Source of the DNA: Ignavibacteriota bacterium
GTDB lineage: Bacteria > Bacteroidota > Ignavibacteria > UBA10030
Assembly: GCA_003162695.1 (NCBI GenBank)
Contig: PMML01000058.1
Coordinates: forward strand, 11,816-73,749
Reading direction: 5' to 3'
Length of the DNA: 61,934 nucleotides
Part shown: piece by piece, positions 34,515 through 44,323 of the stretch
Layout: each line of letters begins with the position of its first letter
Position numbering within the stretch: position 1 is the first letter of the stretch
Translations under genes and position numbers: made by a program
Notes under the pieces: model-generated
Seen by the model: only the letters and a program-made list of their open reading frames with translations
Told to the model about the DNA's origin: nothing
Database searches by the model: none

Positions 34515-35935
34515 AGCATATCCGTACAAAGTTAAATGCGACGTATATCGGTTTGACGGTTCTTGTCCTGCTCGTTGCCGGATTTATTATCGATATCGAA
34601 ATTGATGCCTACTTCCATAGTAGGCTTGCGGACGATCTCGAACACCGTGCAGATTTGATTCTCGATGCTATAAAACCGGATTCCGGAAATTCTGATGAAC
34701 GTATTAAGATGCTTGCACGTTCTGCGGGAGCGCGCATCACGCTGGTTGCAGAAGACGGCAGGGTTGTGCTGGATTCGGAAGTTCCTGTGGAAAAAATTCC
34801 CGCTCTTGAAAATCATCTGAACCGTCCTGAAATTCAGAAAGCGCTTCGTGCCGGCAGCGGCACGGATATACGACGGAGCGTGACAGTCGGAGTAGATTAT
34901 TTTTATATGGCCAAACGCATCGAATATCTTGAAAATGCGCTTCATGCAATTGCGTTCATTCGGTTAAGTGTCCCGTTGACCGAAGTGCAGGCGGTATCGC
35001 ACGGCATCCGGCTGAACATTATGTTTGCGGGAATCTTCGTTCTTATCCTCGTCGTCATCGTCAGTTCGTTCGTATCCCACCGCATCACCGGTCCGCTGGT
35101 TCATATTGCGGAGGCTGCCGGCGCAATCCGGCACGGGGATCTCGATACACGCATCACAATTAATTCTACGGATGAAATCGGGCAGGTCGCTCACGCAGTG
35201 AACGAAATGGTCGATCGCTTGAAAACGGATATAGGCCGGCTTCGAAAGCTGGAGCAGGTACGCAGCCAGTTCCTGGGCAATGTTTCTCATGAGCTCCGTA
35301 CGCCGATTTTTGCATTGCAAGGTTTTCTGGAAACGCTGCTCGACGGCGCAATCGACGATCCGAATGTGAGCAGGGATTTTTTAGAAAAAGCATATTCGAA
35401 TGCGATGCGCCTGAACACACTGTTGAACGATCTCATCGATATATCACGCATCGAATCGGGTGAAATGAAAATGAGTTTCCGGTATTTCGATGTGAGGGAA
35501 TTTGTGGACTCCGTTATTGCCGACCTGCAGTCCGTAGCGTCGTCGAAAGCAATTACGCTGAAGGCGGAGTACGGAACCGAAACGTCGCTGCAGGTGATGG
35601 GGGACCGGGACCGTCTGGTTCAGGCGCTCACGAACTTGATCGACAATGCCATCAAGTATACGCAAAATGGGGGAACGATAACGGTGCAAACGAGAGATGA
35701 AGGTGAGAATGTCTGGATCGATGTTGCCGATACGGGGATCGGAATTTTACCGGAACATTTGTCCCGCATCTTCGAACGATTTTACCGTGTGGATAAGGAA
35801 CGTTCGCGCGAAGCTGGGGGAACCGGCCTGGGTCTTGCCATTGTCAAGCATATTATCGAAGCGCACGGCAGCAAGGTCGAGGTCCGCAGCGAAGCCGGTA
35901 AAGGCAGTGTGTTTTCGTTTCCGGTGAAAAAATAG
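34511..35935 (+). CDS. phoR: PhoR-like sensor histidine kinase
   Basis: A 474-aa membrane kinase. TM1 (about 13-29) and TM2 (IMFAGIFVLILVVIVSSFVSH, split: MFAGIFVLILVVIVSS) flank a periplasmic sensor of about 130 residues. HAMP follows (ITGPLVHIAEAAGAIRHGDL), then HisKA with GNVSHELRTPIFALQGF (His260) and HATPase (NLIDNAIKYT, DTGIGI, ERFYRVDK, GGTGLGLAIVKHI). The periplasmic part is longer than in E. coli PhoR, which has almost none. It overlaps phoB by 4 bp. Assigned to phosphate sensing from its family, partner and surroundings. Confidence 0.85.
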   Translation: MKHIRTKLNATYIGLTVLVLLVAGFIIDIEIDAYFHSRLADDLEHRADLILDAIKPDSGNSDERIKMLARSAGARITLVAEDGRVVLDSEVPVEKIPALENHLNRPEIQKALRAGSGTDIRRSVTVGVDYFYMAKRIEYLENALHAIAFIRLSVPLTEVQAVSHGIRLNIMFAGIFVLILVVIVSSFVSHRITGPLVHIAEAAGAIRHGDLDTRITINSTDEIGQVAHAVNEMVDRLKTDIGRLRKLEQVRSQFLGNVSHELRTPIFALQGFLETLLDGAIDDPNVSRDFLEKAYSNAMRLNTLLNDLIDISRIESGEMKMSFRYFDVREFVDSVIADLQSVASSKAITLKAEYGTETSLQVMGDRDRLVQALTNLIDNAIKYTQNGGTITVQTRDEGENVWIDVADTGIGILPEHLSRIFERFYRVDKERSREAGGTGLGLAIVKHIIEAHGSKVEVRSEAGKGSVFSFPVKK

Positions 35936-36467
35936 GAAACCCGATTTTTAAATAATCGGTAATCAGATGGGCAAATTATTTTCATGTTTTCTTTTTGCAT
36001 TTTGAATGCATTTAATCATACATTCAGAGTAATTAATCAGCATAATTTAACACAATTATTTTTTTCTCAGTTATCAATCCCCCTTTTTCCCCCTTTTGAA
36101 CAAAAGGGAGTTGGAAACATAAAAATGTATCATGCGAATGCATGATAGTTAATTTTCCTCTTTTACAGGGGGATTTTGATCTTTCAATATCTCGCTGAGT
36201 AATAACGAACTGCCTATAATAAGTTATACTCCATTTACTCTTTTTGGTTATTGACAATAATCGAGAAAAACCGTACATACACAGGAAGTATAAAATAATT
36301 CGGCGGGATTTTTAGAGGGTACCTTCCGAATGAAGTTTTGCAATTCTTTTACGTTTCAATATAAAAAAAATATTTGTTGCCATCTTGGGGGTATAAATCC
36401 CATGAGACAGTTATTCGATGCATTGTGAGTTTTAGGCTGGGCAATAAATGAAAAAACAGGAGGATCT
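35936..36467. other. Intergenic region with inverted repeats
   Basis: About 530 bp, AT-rich, no gene. It contains the inverted-repeat element at 36073-36180 described separately. Confidence 0.5.
36073..36180. repeat. Inverted-repeat element with nested palindrome
   Basis: An outer arm ATCAATCCCCC (36073-36083) pairs with GGGGGATTTTGAT (36168-36180). Inside lie a hairpin CCCTTTTG/CAAAAGGG (about 36092-36108) and a perfect palindrome TATCATGC-gaat-GCATGATA (36128-36147). It resembles small non-coding mobile repeats, but only one copy is in view. Confidence 0.4.
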
Positions 36468-36812
36468 ATGGAATGTCCATCGTGTCATCAATCGGCTTCG
36501 TCCGTCTTTCGGACGGCCTTTTCCTTGCAGGGCGTTACATTTTCCAAAGCGATGAAAGGCTATTTTAAATGCCGGCATTGCGGCACGCTTCTTCAATTTA
36601 TCAATGGTAACTTAACGATCATGCTGCAGATCCTTGCCGGCCTCGTGTCCGTGGCCGTCTACGTAATCCTCTTTCGTTTCATGAATTCCCTGGTCGGATA
36701 CAAGATTGCAGTCGGACTGTTCTTTCCGTTCCTCTTCTTCATTGGTCTGAGCTTTGCCGCATTCCTGGTCGGAGTGTTTGCAAAGGTTGCAAGTGTGGAT
36801 GAGAAAAAATGA
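36468..36812 (+). CDS. Small zinc-ribbon membrane protein of unknown function
   Basis: A 114-aa protein with an N-terminal zinc ribbon of two CxxC pairs (MECPSCHQ and CRHCG) and two C-terminal TM helices (TIMLQILAGLVSVAVYVILF; IAVGLFFPFLFFIGLSFAAF). AGGAGG precedes the ATG. Not recognised as a named family. It may share a transcript with the DUF3276 gene 130 bp downstream. Confidence 0.75.
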   Translation: MECPSCHQSASSVFRTAFSLQGVTFSKAMKGYFKCRHCGTLLQFINGNLTIMLQILAGLVSVAVYVILFRFMNSLVGYKIAVGLFFPFLFFIGLSFAAFLVGVFAKVASVDEKK

Positions 36813-36942
36813 AGAAGACATTCTGAACGAGAATTCTTCGCAGGCGAACAAGATGATTTCTCTCCCGTTTAATCGGGATCGAAATGAAAATAAATTCTTT
36901 TAATCCAAAAAATAATCACACTTCTCATAGGGGGAAAAAGTT

Positions 36943-37377
36943 ATGGATCAGCTCTTCAACAAAATCATCAAATCGGGGAATAATACGTATTCCCTGGATG
37001 TAAAGGAAGCAAAGAACCAGTCGAAGTATCTCGCAATTTCTTCGACGATGCCGTCCAGGGACGATCCGCAGCAAATGGTCACGCGAAGCGTTCTTGTTTT
37101 TAATAATGCCATCGATAATTTTGTCAGCACATTGAAAGAGGCTTCAAAGGTGATGAAGTCGGAATCGGATTTCAGTAAAATGATTCATTCCGGAAAAACC
37201 ACTTATTCCGTCGATGTACGAATATCGAAAAATCAGAATAAGTATCTTTCCATTTCTTCGACGCATCCCTCCAAAGAGGACGCTCATAAAATGAATCGGC
37301 AGAGTATAGCGATTTTCGACACGACAGCGCCGGATTTTGTAGGCGCCGTCGAGGAATCGCTGCCGTTCTTGAAATAG
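36943..37377 (+). CDS. DUF3276 PUR-alpha-like nucleic-acid-binding protein
   Basis: A 144-aa protein made of two clearly homologous PUR repeats: FNKIIKSGNNTYSLDV...KYLAISST (about 5-70) and FSKMIHSGKTTYSVDV...KYLSISST (about 77-144). Each ends in a helix after RSVLVF or QSIAIF. This is the DUF3276 family of Bacteroidota and spirochaetes, related to eukaryotic Pur-alpha, which binds single-stranded nucleic acids. GGGGGAAAAAG lies before the ATG. It precedes dnaG, separated by a terminator. Confidence 0.9.
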   Translation: MDQLFNKIIKSGNNTYSLDVKEAKNQSKYLAISSTMPSRDDPQQMVTRSVLVFNNAIDNFVSTLKEASKVMKSESDFSKMIHSGKTTYSVDVRISKNQNKYLSISSTHPSKEDAHKMNRQSIAIFDTTAPDFVGAVEESLPFLK

Positions 37378-37404
37378 GCCCGTGCTGTCCGATGCTGCGA
37401 ATGA

Positions 37405-37432
37405 GCCCGCCCTTTGGCGGGCTTTTCTTTTT
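37405..37432 (+). terminator. Intrinsic terminator after the DUF3276 gene
   Basis: Stem GCCCGCC (37405-37411), loop CTTT, GGCGGGC (37416-37422), then TTTTCTTTTTC. Confidence 0.85.
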
Positions 37433-37471
37433 CTTGTTTGTTCTCTCTTTATTGGGTAGATTTTAGAAAGT

Positions 37472-39358
37472 ATGCGTATTCCCGAGGAAAAAATAGAAGA
37501 CATTCGCCGTTCAAGCGATATCGTGGACATCCTTTCTCCTTATGTCCGTTTAAAAAAACGGGGAAAGAACTACATCGGGCTATGCCCTTTCCATAAAGAA
37601 AAAACCCCTTCCTTTACCGTGAGCGCGGAAAAACAAATGTACCATTGTTTCGGGTGTTCCAAGGGGGGGAATGTCTTTACCTTCATAATGGAAGTGGAAA
37701 AAGTTTCCTTTGTCGAGGCGGTTCGATCTCTTGCCGCCCGTGCCGGCATTGAACTTCCCGACGATTCGCAATTCTCTTCCGAACAGAAAACCGAATCGGA
37801 TCAATTGCTTGCCGCCTGCCGGTTCGCCGGCGCCGTCTTTTATGAAAATCTTGTTAAGAGCGATGAAGGAAAATATGCGCTTGAATATTTTCACAAGCGT
37901 GGATTCACGGATGAAACAATCCGTACATTCGGATTAGGATACTCGCTGAATTCCTGGGATGCATTTATTCTGCGTGCGAAGCAGGAAGGTTTCCGGACTG
38001 AGGATCTCATCAAGGCGGGATTAGCCCGTCAGCGCGAAGACGGTTCGCCGTACGATTACTTCCGGGGACGCGCGATGTTTCCGATATTTTCCACGGTTGG
38101 CCGTGTGATCGGTTTCGGCGCCCGGAAAATGCGCGACGACGATCCGGTTGCAGGAAAATACATTAATTCTCCGGAAACGCCGATCTACAATAAAAGCCGC
38201 GTCCTCTTCGGTCTTTCGCATGCAAAAGAAGCGATACGTCATGAAGAGAGCGTTCTGATGGTGGAAGGATATGCGGACCTTATTTCCCTTTATCAGGCCG
38301 GAATTCAAAACGTCGTGGCGTCCAGCGGAACTGCTCTGACCGAGGAACAGCTTACGCTGATTGGTCATTATACGCACAACCTGACTTTAATATACGACGG
38401 CGATTCCGCCGGTTCGAATGCCACACTCCGGGGAATCGATCTGGCGCTGGCTCAGGATTTCGACATTAATATCGTGGAACTGCCGGAAGAAGAAGATCCC
38501 GATTCGTTTGTACAGAAAAACGGCGGGAACGCGTTCAAAGAACTTATGAAGAACGCGGTTTCCTTTATAGAATTTAAGACAAAAAAATATTTGGATGCTG
38601 GTGTACTGGCGACTCCTGCAGGAAAAACAAATGCTCTTCGTTCCATCGTTCAATCCATCGCCCGGATCAACGATGAATTGAAACGTAATTTCTTTATTAA
38701 AGACGTATCGGATAAATTTCAGATATACGAAAGCGTCCTTTTTCGTGAACTTGAGCACGCGCTTTCGCAGGAGAAAAAAGATTCGCGCCGTTCCTTTGAA
38801 ACCGAACGTTCTGCGGAACGAAGAGAGCAGGAGATCGTTCTGCCGGCCAAATCCGTCCCTCTGGTTATTCTGCCGGAGGAAAAGGATATTCTTAAAATAT
38901 TTCTGGACGGGAATTTTGAAGTTATACAGTTTGTTCTCTCCCATATCGGAATCGATCAAATAACCGACACGCACGTCCGTGCCATTCTTCAGCATGTGCT
39001 CGATATGGCGGATGAATCCGGATCGTTCGATGTGAACCGTCTTATGGCGGAAATGCAGGATCCGGAAATGAAAGGCTTGATCAGCGACGCAATGGTAAGT
39101 AAATACGAGTTAAGCCGCGGATGGCTCGATATGGAAAAAGAGATAGATGAACCGAATCCGTGGAAAATTGCTCGTGATTCCATCATCGCAATTCAGAAAA
39201 AGAACGTTTTGAAAGAAATGGAACAAAACGAACGCAGCCTCAAAGAAATCATGCAGCAGAGAGGGGATACGATGCCGTATATGCAAAGGCATGAAGAGTT
39301 GAAGAAAGTACAGAGAGAGCTGAATTCTCCTGAGTACTTAAAAGTGAGAACACAATAA
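37472..39358 (+). CDS. dnaG: DNA primase
   Basis: Replication primase of 628 aa. The CHC2 zinc finger is Cys38, His41, Cys59, Cys62 (CPFHKEKTPSF, YHCFGC). The catalytic N-terminal part carries FRGRAMFPIF. The Toprim domain shows MVEGYADLISLYQAG and LIYDGDSAG. The C-terminal part, which should bind DnaB helicase, is less conserved. AGAAAG lies before ATG 37472. Length is typical. It is followed by ferredoxin and flavoprotein genes in the same direction. Confidence 0.96.
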   Translation: MRIPEEKIEDIRRSSDIVDILSPYVRLKKRGKNYIGLCPFHKEKTPSFTVSAEKQMYHCFGCSKGGNVFTFIMEVEKVSFVEAVRSLAARAGIELPDDSQFSSEQKTESDQLLAACRFAGAVFYENLVKSDEGKYALEYFHKRGFTDETIRTFGLGYSLNSWDAFILRAKQEGFRTEDLIKAGLARQREDGSPYDYFRGRAMFPIFSTVGRVIGFGARKMRDDDPVAGKYINSPETPIYNKSRVLFGLSHAKEAIRHEESVLMVEGYADLISLYQAGIQNVVASSGTALTEEQLTLIGHYTHNLTLIYDGDSAGSNATLRGIDLALAQDFDINIVELPEEEDPDSFVQKNGGNAFKELMKNAVSFIEFKTKKYLDAGVLATPAGKTNALRSIVQSIARINDELKRNFFIKDVSDKFQIYESVLFRELEHALSQEKKDSRRSFETERSAERREQEIVLPAKSVPLVILPEEKDILKIFLDGNFEVIQFVLSHIGIDQITDTHVRAILQHVLDMADESGSFDVNRLMAEMQDPEMKGLISDAMVSKYELSRGWLDMEKEIDEPNPWKIARDSIIAIQKKNVLKEMEQNERSLKEIMQQRGDTMPYMQRHEELKKVQRELNSPEYLKVRTQ

Positions 39359-39369
39359 AGGATTATCCG

Positions 39370-39633
39370 ATGCCTCGAAAAACTCCATTGATGATATATA
39401 TTACGCCCGGCAAATGCGATTTTTGCGGCTGCTGTGTAGGCGTATGTCCGGAAGATGCCATTGAACTGATGGAGTCGCGGATATCCATTATCGATGAACG
39501 CTGCACGAATTGCAGCAAATGCGTCTGGGCATGTCCATGGGAGGTTATAAAATTTCATCGGGAAGGCGTTGCAGAGCTTCCCTCCGGGCAGCCGATGTTT
39601 CTGAATACAGCACAAACCGAGCCGAACAAGTAG
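39370..39633 (+). CDS. 2[4Fe-4S] ferredoxin-like protein
   Basis: An 87-aa protein with two CxxCxxCxxxCP clusters (CDFCGCCVGVCP and CTNCSKCVWACP), each for one [4Fe-4S]. It starts 11 bp after dnaG and ends 9 bp before a geranylgeranyl-reductase-like flavoprotein. The spacing suggests it is that enzyme's electron donor. Confidence 0.88.
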   Translation: MPRKTPLMIYITPGKCDFCGCCVGVCPEDAIELMESRISIIDERCTNCSKCVWACPWEVIKFHREGVAELPSGQPMFLNTAQTEPNK

Positions 39634-39642
39634 GATAACAGA

Positions 39643-40812
39643 ATGAAAAAAGAATATGACGTCATTGTAGTCGGCGGCGGTCCCGCCGGATCGACAGCCG
39701 CGCGCTATGCGGCCTCCGGGGGCGCTTCTGTCTTGATGCTGGAAAAAGACCGCGATATCGGTTATCCGGTACGCTGCGGCGAGGCTGTGAGTCATGAAGG
39801 CGTGACGCAGTTCATCGAGCCGGATCCGAAATGGATTGCCGCGACCGTTACAAAATTCCGGCTTGTGGCTCCGAACGGAAAAGAAGTCACTCCGCGTCTG
39901 GACGGCAATGGATACGTTCTGGAACGCCGCTTGTTCGATTATGCAGTGGCGAAGCTGGCTGCAGATGCTGGAGCGGAGATTATTACAAAAGCATATGCCT
40001 ACGATCTGCTGACCGATTCAGCCGGGCGTGCTGTTGGCGTTAAAGCGCTGATTAAAGATGAACAGGTCGAAATCCGTTCTCGTATCGTGATCGGTGCGGA
40101 CGGTGTGGAAAGCCGGGTCGGACGATGGGCCGGAATCGATTCCGTTTGTTCCATCCACGACATGGAAAGCTGCGCGCAGATGACGCTGAGCGGAATCGAT
40201 GTCGTACAGGACCGGCTGGATTTTTATTTCGGCGAGGAACTTGCACCCGGCGGCTACTTATGGGTTTTTCCAAAAGGGAAAAATTCCGCAAATGTCGGCA
40301 TCGGCATTTCCGTCGAAGAGGCGAAGAAAAAATCCGCGATAAAATATCTGGAAGAATTCGTCGACCGTATTTTTCCGCACGCGGCAATGCTGACCCGCAT
40401 TGCAGGCGGCGTGCCTTGTGCTGCAACGTGCGACACGCTTGTTAAGAACAACGTCATGCTGGTAGGCGATGCGGGACATCAGGTCAACCCGACCTCCGGC
40501 GGCGGCATTATCAGCGGTATGATCGGCGGCATGATCGCAGGTCAGGTTGCTGCGGAAGCAATCAAAGCGAACGATTTATCACTTCTGCCGGAATACCAAA
40601 AGCGCTGGCAGAGGCGGCTGGGCTGGCGCCACGAGGTGTTCTATACTATTAAAGAAGCGATCTCCGATTTTTCCAACGAGACGCTGAACTCCATCGCAGA
40701 ATCCGCATTGAAACTGCCTGAAGGAAAGAGAACGCTCGGCGGAATTTTCCGCGCAGCGTTGTGGAACAAGCCGTCTCTTTTAATTGATGTTGCAAAAGTG
40801 TTTATTTCTTAA
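39643..40812 (+). CDS. Geranylgeranyl reductase family FAD-dependent oxidoreductase
   Basis: A 389-aa flavoprotein. The Rossmann FAD motif is DVIVVGGGPAGSTAARYAA at the N-terminus, with CGEAVSHEG, GADGVESRVGRWAG and the second FAD motif VMLVGDAGHQVNPTSGGG. This is the GGR/digeranylgeranylglycerophospholipid reductase family, which saturates isoprenoid double bonds. The partner ferredoxin gene sits 9 bp upstream. A role in reducing a menaquinone side chain or other polyprenyl is plausible but not shown. Confidence 0.88.
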   Translation: MKKEYDVIVVGGGPAGSTAARYAASGGASVLMLEKDRDIGYPVRCGEAVSHEGVTQFIEPDPKWIAATVTKFRLVAPNGKEVTPRLDGNGYVLERRLFDYAVAKLAADAGAEIITKAYAYDLLTDSAGRAVGVKALIKDEQVEIRSRIVIGADGVESRVGRWAGIDSVCSIHDMESCAQMTLSGIDVVQDRLDFYFGEELAPGGYLWVFPKGKNSANVGIGISVEEAKKKSAIKYLEEFVDRIFPHAAMLTRIAGGVPCAATCDTLVKNNVMLVGDAGHQVNPTSGGGIISGMIGGMIAGQVAAEAIKANDLSLLPEYQKRWQRRLGWRHEVFYTIKEAISDFSNETLNSIAESALKLPEGKRTLGGIFRAALWNKPSLLIDVAKVFIS

Positions 40813-40818
40813 GGAAGA

Positions 40819-40902
40819 CAGGAGTCAGGAGTTAGGAGTTAGAAGTCAGGAGTCAGAATTTAGGAGGCAGGAGTCAGGAGTCAGGAGGTAGAAGCCAGTA
40901 GT
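40819..40902. repeat. Tandem heptamer array (12 units)
   Basis: Twelve consecutive 7-bp units of the form YAGRAGT (CAGGAGT, TAGGAGT, TAGAAGT, CAGGAGG and so on), with no insertion between units. Confidence 0.9.
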
Positions 40903-40941
40903 GAAGAGCAGTTATGCCATTTTTTACATTTGTTTTCCGTC

Positions 40942-40983
40942 ATTCTATATTCTTCATTCTTCATTCTGAATTCTGTATTCTTT
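40942..40983. repeat. Tandem heptamer array (6 units)
   Basis: Six consecutive units ATTCTNN (ATTCTAT, ATTCTTC twice, ATTCTGA, ATTCTGT, ATTCTTT). Unrelated in sequence to the array 40 bp upstream but with the same period. Confidence 0.85.
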
Positions 40984-41008
40984 CTCGCCGTTGCTTTTCC
41001 TGCAATTT

Positions 41009-41039
41009 TTGGCTTAATTAATATGATTAAATAGTTTTG
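41009..41039 (+). promoter_or_regulatory. Bacteroidota-type promoter of enolase
   Basis: TTG (41009-41011, in TTTTTG), exactly 20 nt, then TAGTTTTG (41032-41039), a full TAnnTTTG match. The leader to ATG 41127 is about 80 nt. Confidence 0.65.
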
Positions 41040-41090
41040 GCGATGCCGTTCCCTTTGCACATAACGGGAAATCCGGATTTTTATAAATAG

Positions 41091-42422
<1,332 letters not shown>

Positions 42423-42442
42423 TAAACAGCAGTTCCTGCAAG

Positions 42443-42480
42443 GGTTGGCAGAAATGGATTCCTTTTCTGCCAACCTTTTT
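42443..42480 (+). terminator. Intrinsic terminator of enolase
   Basis: Eleven-bp stem GGTTGGCAGAA (42443-42453) with TTCTGCCAACC (42465-42475), then TTTTTC. Confidence 0.88.
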
Positions 42481-42529
42481 CTTTTGGAAAAATTACTAAG
42501 CATGGCATTAAAGGAAAAGGGATAACATC

Positions 42530-43927
42530 ATGATACCAAAAATAAAATTCGGAACGGACGGCTGGCGGGGCGTTATTGCGGCCGATTTTACATTCGATAA
42601 CGTTGCAAAAGTTGCCCTGGCAACGGCGAATTTTTACAAGAAGCATAAAAAAATCAAAAACGGCATCGTGGTCGGATATGATTCACGCTTCCTTTCACAG
42701 GAGTTTGCAGAAAAAGTTTCCGAAGTCATAGGCAATCGGGGAATCAAGGTCATTTTATCGGATAAGATTTCTTCCACCCCGATGGTTTCGCTATTGACAA
42801 AAAAACTGAATGCTGCGGCAGGAATTATCATTACAGCCAGCCATAACCCGGCGCGCTATAACGGCTATAAGATTAAGGGCGATTTCGGCGGGCCGGCATT
42901 TCCGGAAACGATTGCAAAAGTAGAAAAGGAACTGAAAAAAGTCATCAAGACCAATGTCGTATCGAAAAAATCGTTCGACGAATTAGTGGAAAAAGGAGTT
43001 ATTCAAAAAATCGATTTTACTGCAGCGTATGTAGCCGATGTGAAGAAGAAATTAAATATCGACGTTATTACATCTGCCGGAATCAAGATTGCGTACGATG
43101 CCATGCACGGAGCCGGACAGGGTGTGATGGGGCAGATCGTGCCTCTGAAGGTCTCATTGCGCGGGGATTTTAACCCGTCCTTCGGAGGTGCGCATCCCGA
43201 ACCGCTGCCGCAGCATACCAGGGGACTCGGTGAAGCGGTGGTGAAAGAAGGATGCGATATCGGCATTGCGACCGACGGCGACGCGGACAGGATCGGCGCC
43301 TACGATGAAAAGGGAAATTTTGTAGATTCGCACCGCATCTTTGCTCTTTTGCTGAAATACTTTGTGGAAGAAAAGCATCTGACCGGCGAAGTGGCAAAGT
43401 CGTTTTCCGTCAGCCAGTTGATCGATCAATTGTGCAATAAGTTCGGAGTGAAGCTGAACGAGACACCGGTCGGCTTTAAGTACCTTTGCCAATTGATGAT
43501 CGAACGGGATATTCTGATTGCAGGGGAAGAAAGCGGCGGGCTTGGCGTTAAAGGGCATTTGCCGGAACGGGACGGTATTTATATAGGGTTGATCCTCTGT
43601 GAAATTCTTGCGGTGCGCAGGAAAAAACTCAGCGAATTGGTGGAAGAACTGATGAACGAATTCGGCTGGCATTATTACAACCGTTACGATGCGCATCTGA
43701 CGGAAAAAGAGAAACAGCGGATTTTAAAAACATACAAAAAAGGGGTCAAATCAATCGCAGGCGTTCCGGTGCTTCGCGTGGAAACGAAAGACGGTTTCAA
43801 GCTCTTCGTGGAAAAAGGCTGGGTGCTTGTCCGCGCATCCGGAACCGAACCCCTCATCCGCTTTTATGCGGAAGCGGATGCGCCGGAGAAAGTGGAAGCA
43901 CTGCTCAAGGGCGCGCAAGCAGTATAG
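42530..43927 (+). CDS. Phosphoglucomutase/phosphomannomutase family protein
   Basis: Alpha-D-phosphohexomutase of 465 aa. The phosphoserine loop is TASHNPARYNGYK. The metal loop is DGDADRIGAYD, the sugar-binding loop GEESGGLG and the phosphate-binding loop RASGTEPLIRFYAE. The start GTDGWRG is typical of the family. Whether the substrate is glucose, mannose or another hexose phosphate cannot be told. It lies between two terminators, so probably transcribed alone. Confidence 0.93.
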   Translation: MIPKIKFGTDGWRGVIAADFTFDNVAKVALATANFYKKHKKIKNGIVVGYDSRFLSQEFAEKVSEVIGNRGIKVILSDKISSTPMVSLLTKKLNAAAGIIITASHNPARYNGYKIKGDFGGPAFPETIAKVEKELKKVIKTNVVSKKSFDELVEKGVIQKIDFTAAYVADVKKKLNIDVITSAGIKIAYDAMHGAGQGVMGQIVPLKVSLRGDFNPSFGGAHPEPLPQHTRGLGEAVVKEGCDIGIATDGDADRIGAYDEKGNFVDSHRIFALLLKYFVEEKHLTGEVAKSFSVSQLIDQLCNKFGVKLNETPVGFKYLCQLMIERDILIAGEESGGLGVKGHLPERDGIYIGLILCEILAVRRKKLSELVEELMNEFGWHYYNRYDAHLTEKEKQRILKTYKKGVKSIAGVPVLRVETKDGFKLFVEKGWVLVRASGTEPLIRFYAEADAPEKVEALLKGAQAV

Positions 43928-43960
43928 TCCGGGTTTTAATCAGTTTTAATGAACATTCAA

Positions 43961-43994
43961 AGCCTCCAAATTCGATTTTTATGGAGGCTTTTTT
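43961..43994 (+). terminator. Intrinsic terminator of the phosphohexomutase gene
   Basis: Stem AGCCTCCA (43961-43968) with TGGAGGCT (43982-43989), then TTTTT. Confidence 0.85.
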
Positions 43995-44114
43995 GTGGTT
44001 TTTTAATGGAATAGGGATTAAATAAATCGCTTTTTAGGGAACAAAATAACCCCGCCTTGCGTTTAATATAATGACACACAAAAAGAAAAACCTTACCTCC
44101 TCCCTAAAAATAAG

Positions 44115-44142
44115 GAAGCCAGATTGTAAAAAATCTGGCTTC
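44115..44142 (-). terminator. Probable terminator of the macAB-type operon
   Basis: Eleven-bp perfect stem GAAGCCAGATT/AATCTGGCTTC. On the minus strand it is followed by CTTATTTTTAG. It lies about 180 bp after the permease stop. Confidence 0.6.
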
Positions 44143-44153
44143 TCTCTCCTTTA

Positions 44154-44181
44154 AAATTGCAAATGTCAAATTTCAAATCGC
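44154..44181. repeat. Tandem heptamer array (4 units)
   Basis: AAATTGC, AAATGTC, AAATTTC, AAATCGC: four contiguous AAATNNC units. Confidence 0.6.
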
Positions 44182-44209
44182 AGATTTATTGGTTCTGAAA
44201 AACGCTAAA

Positions 44210-44249
44210 GGTGCTTCGGTGCTGCGGTGTTGCGGTGCTGCAGTGCTGC
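44210..44249. repeat. Tandem octamer array (5 units)
   Basis: Five contiguous 8-bp units RGTGYTKC (GGTGCTTC, GGTGCTGC, GGTGTTGC, GGTGCTGC, AGTGCTGC). Confidence 0.8.
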
Positions 44250-44277
44250 AGTTCGACGTAACGGTGAATGATAACTG

Positions 44278-44310
44278 AACTAAGAACCAAGCACTAAGAA
44301 CTACGAACTC
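44278..44310. repeat. Tandem heptamer array (4.7 units)
   Basis: AACTAAG, AACCAAG, CACTAAG, AACTACG, AACTC: contiguous 7-bp units ending 13 bp before the permease stop. Confidence 0.65.
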
Positions 44311-44323
44311 ATTTATTCATATC

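Larger units (their letters stand above)
43928..44323. other. Convergent gap with terminators and short tandem arrays
   Basis: About 400 bp. It holds a terminator on each strand and three tandem arrays (44154-44181, 44210-44249, 44278-44310). No gene. Confidence 0.6.

Noticed and set aside
38387-38995. 202-codon minus-strand frame opposite dnaG
   Set aside because: Shadow of the primase gene; no start signal or family pattern.
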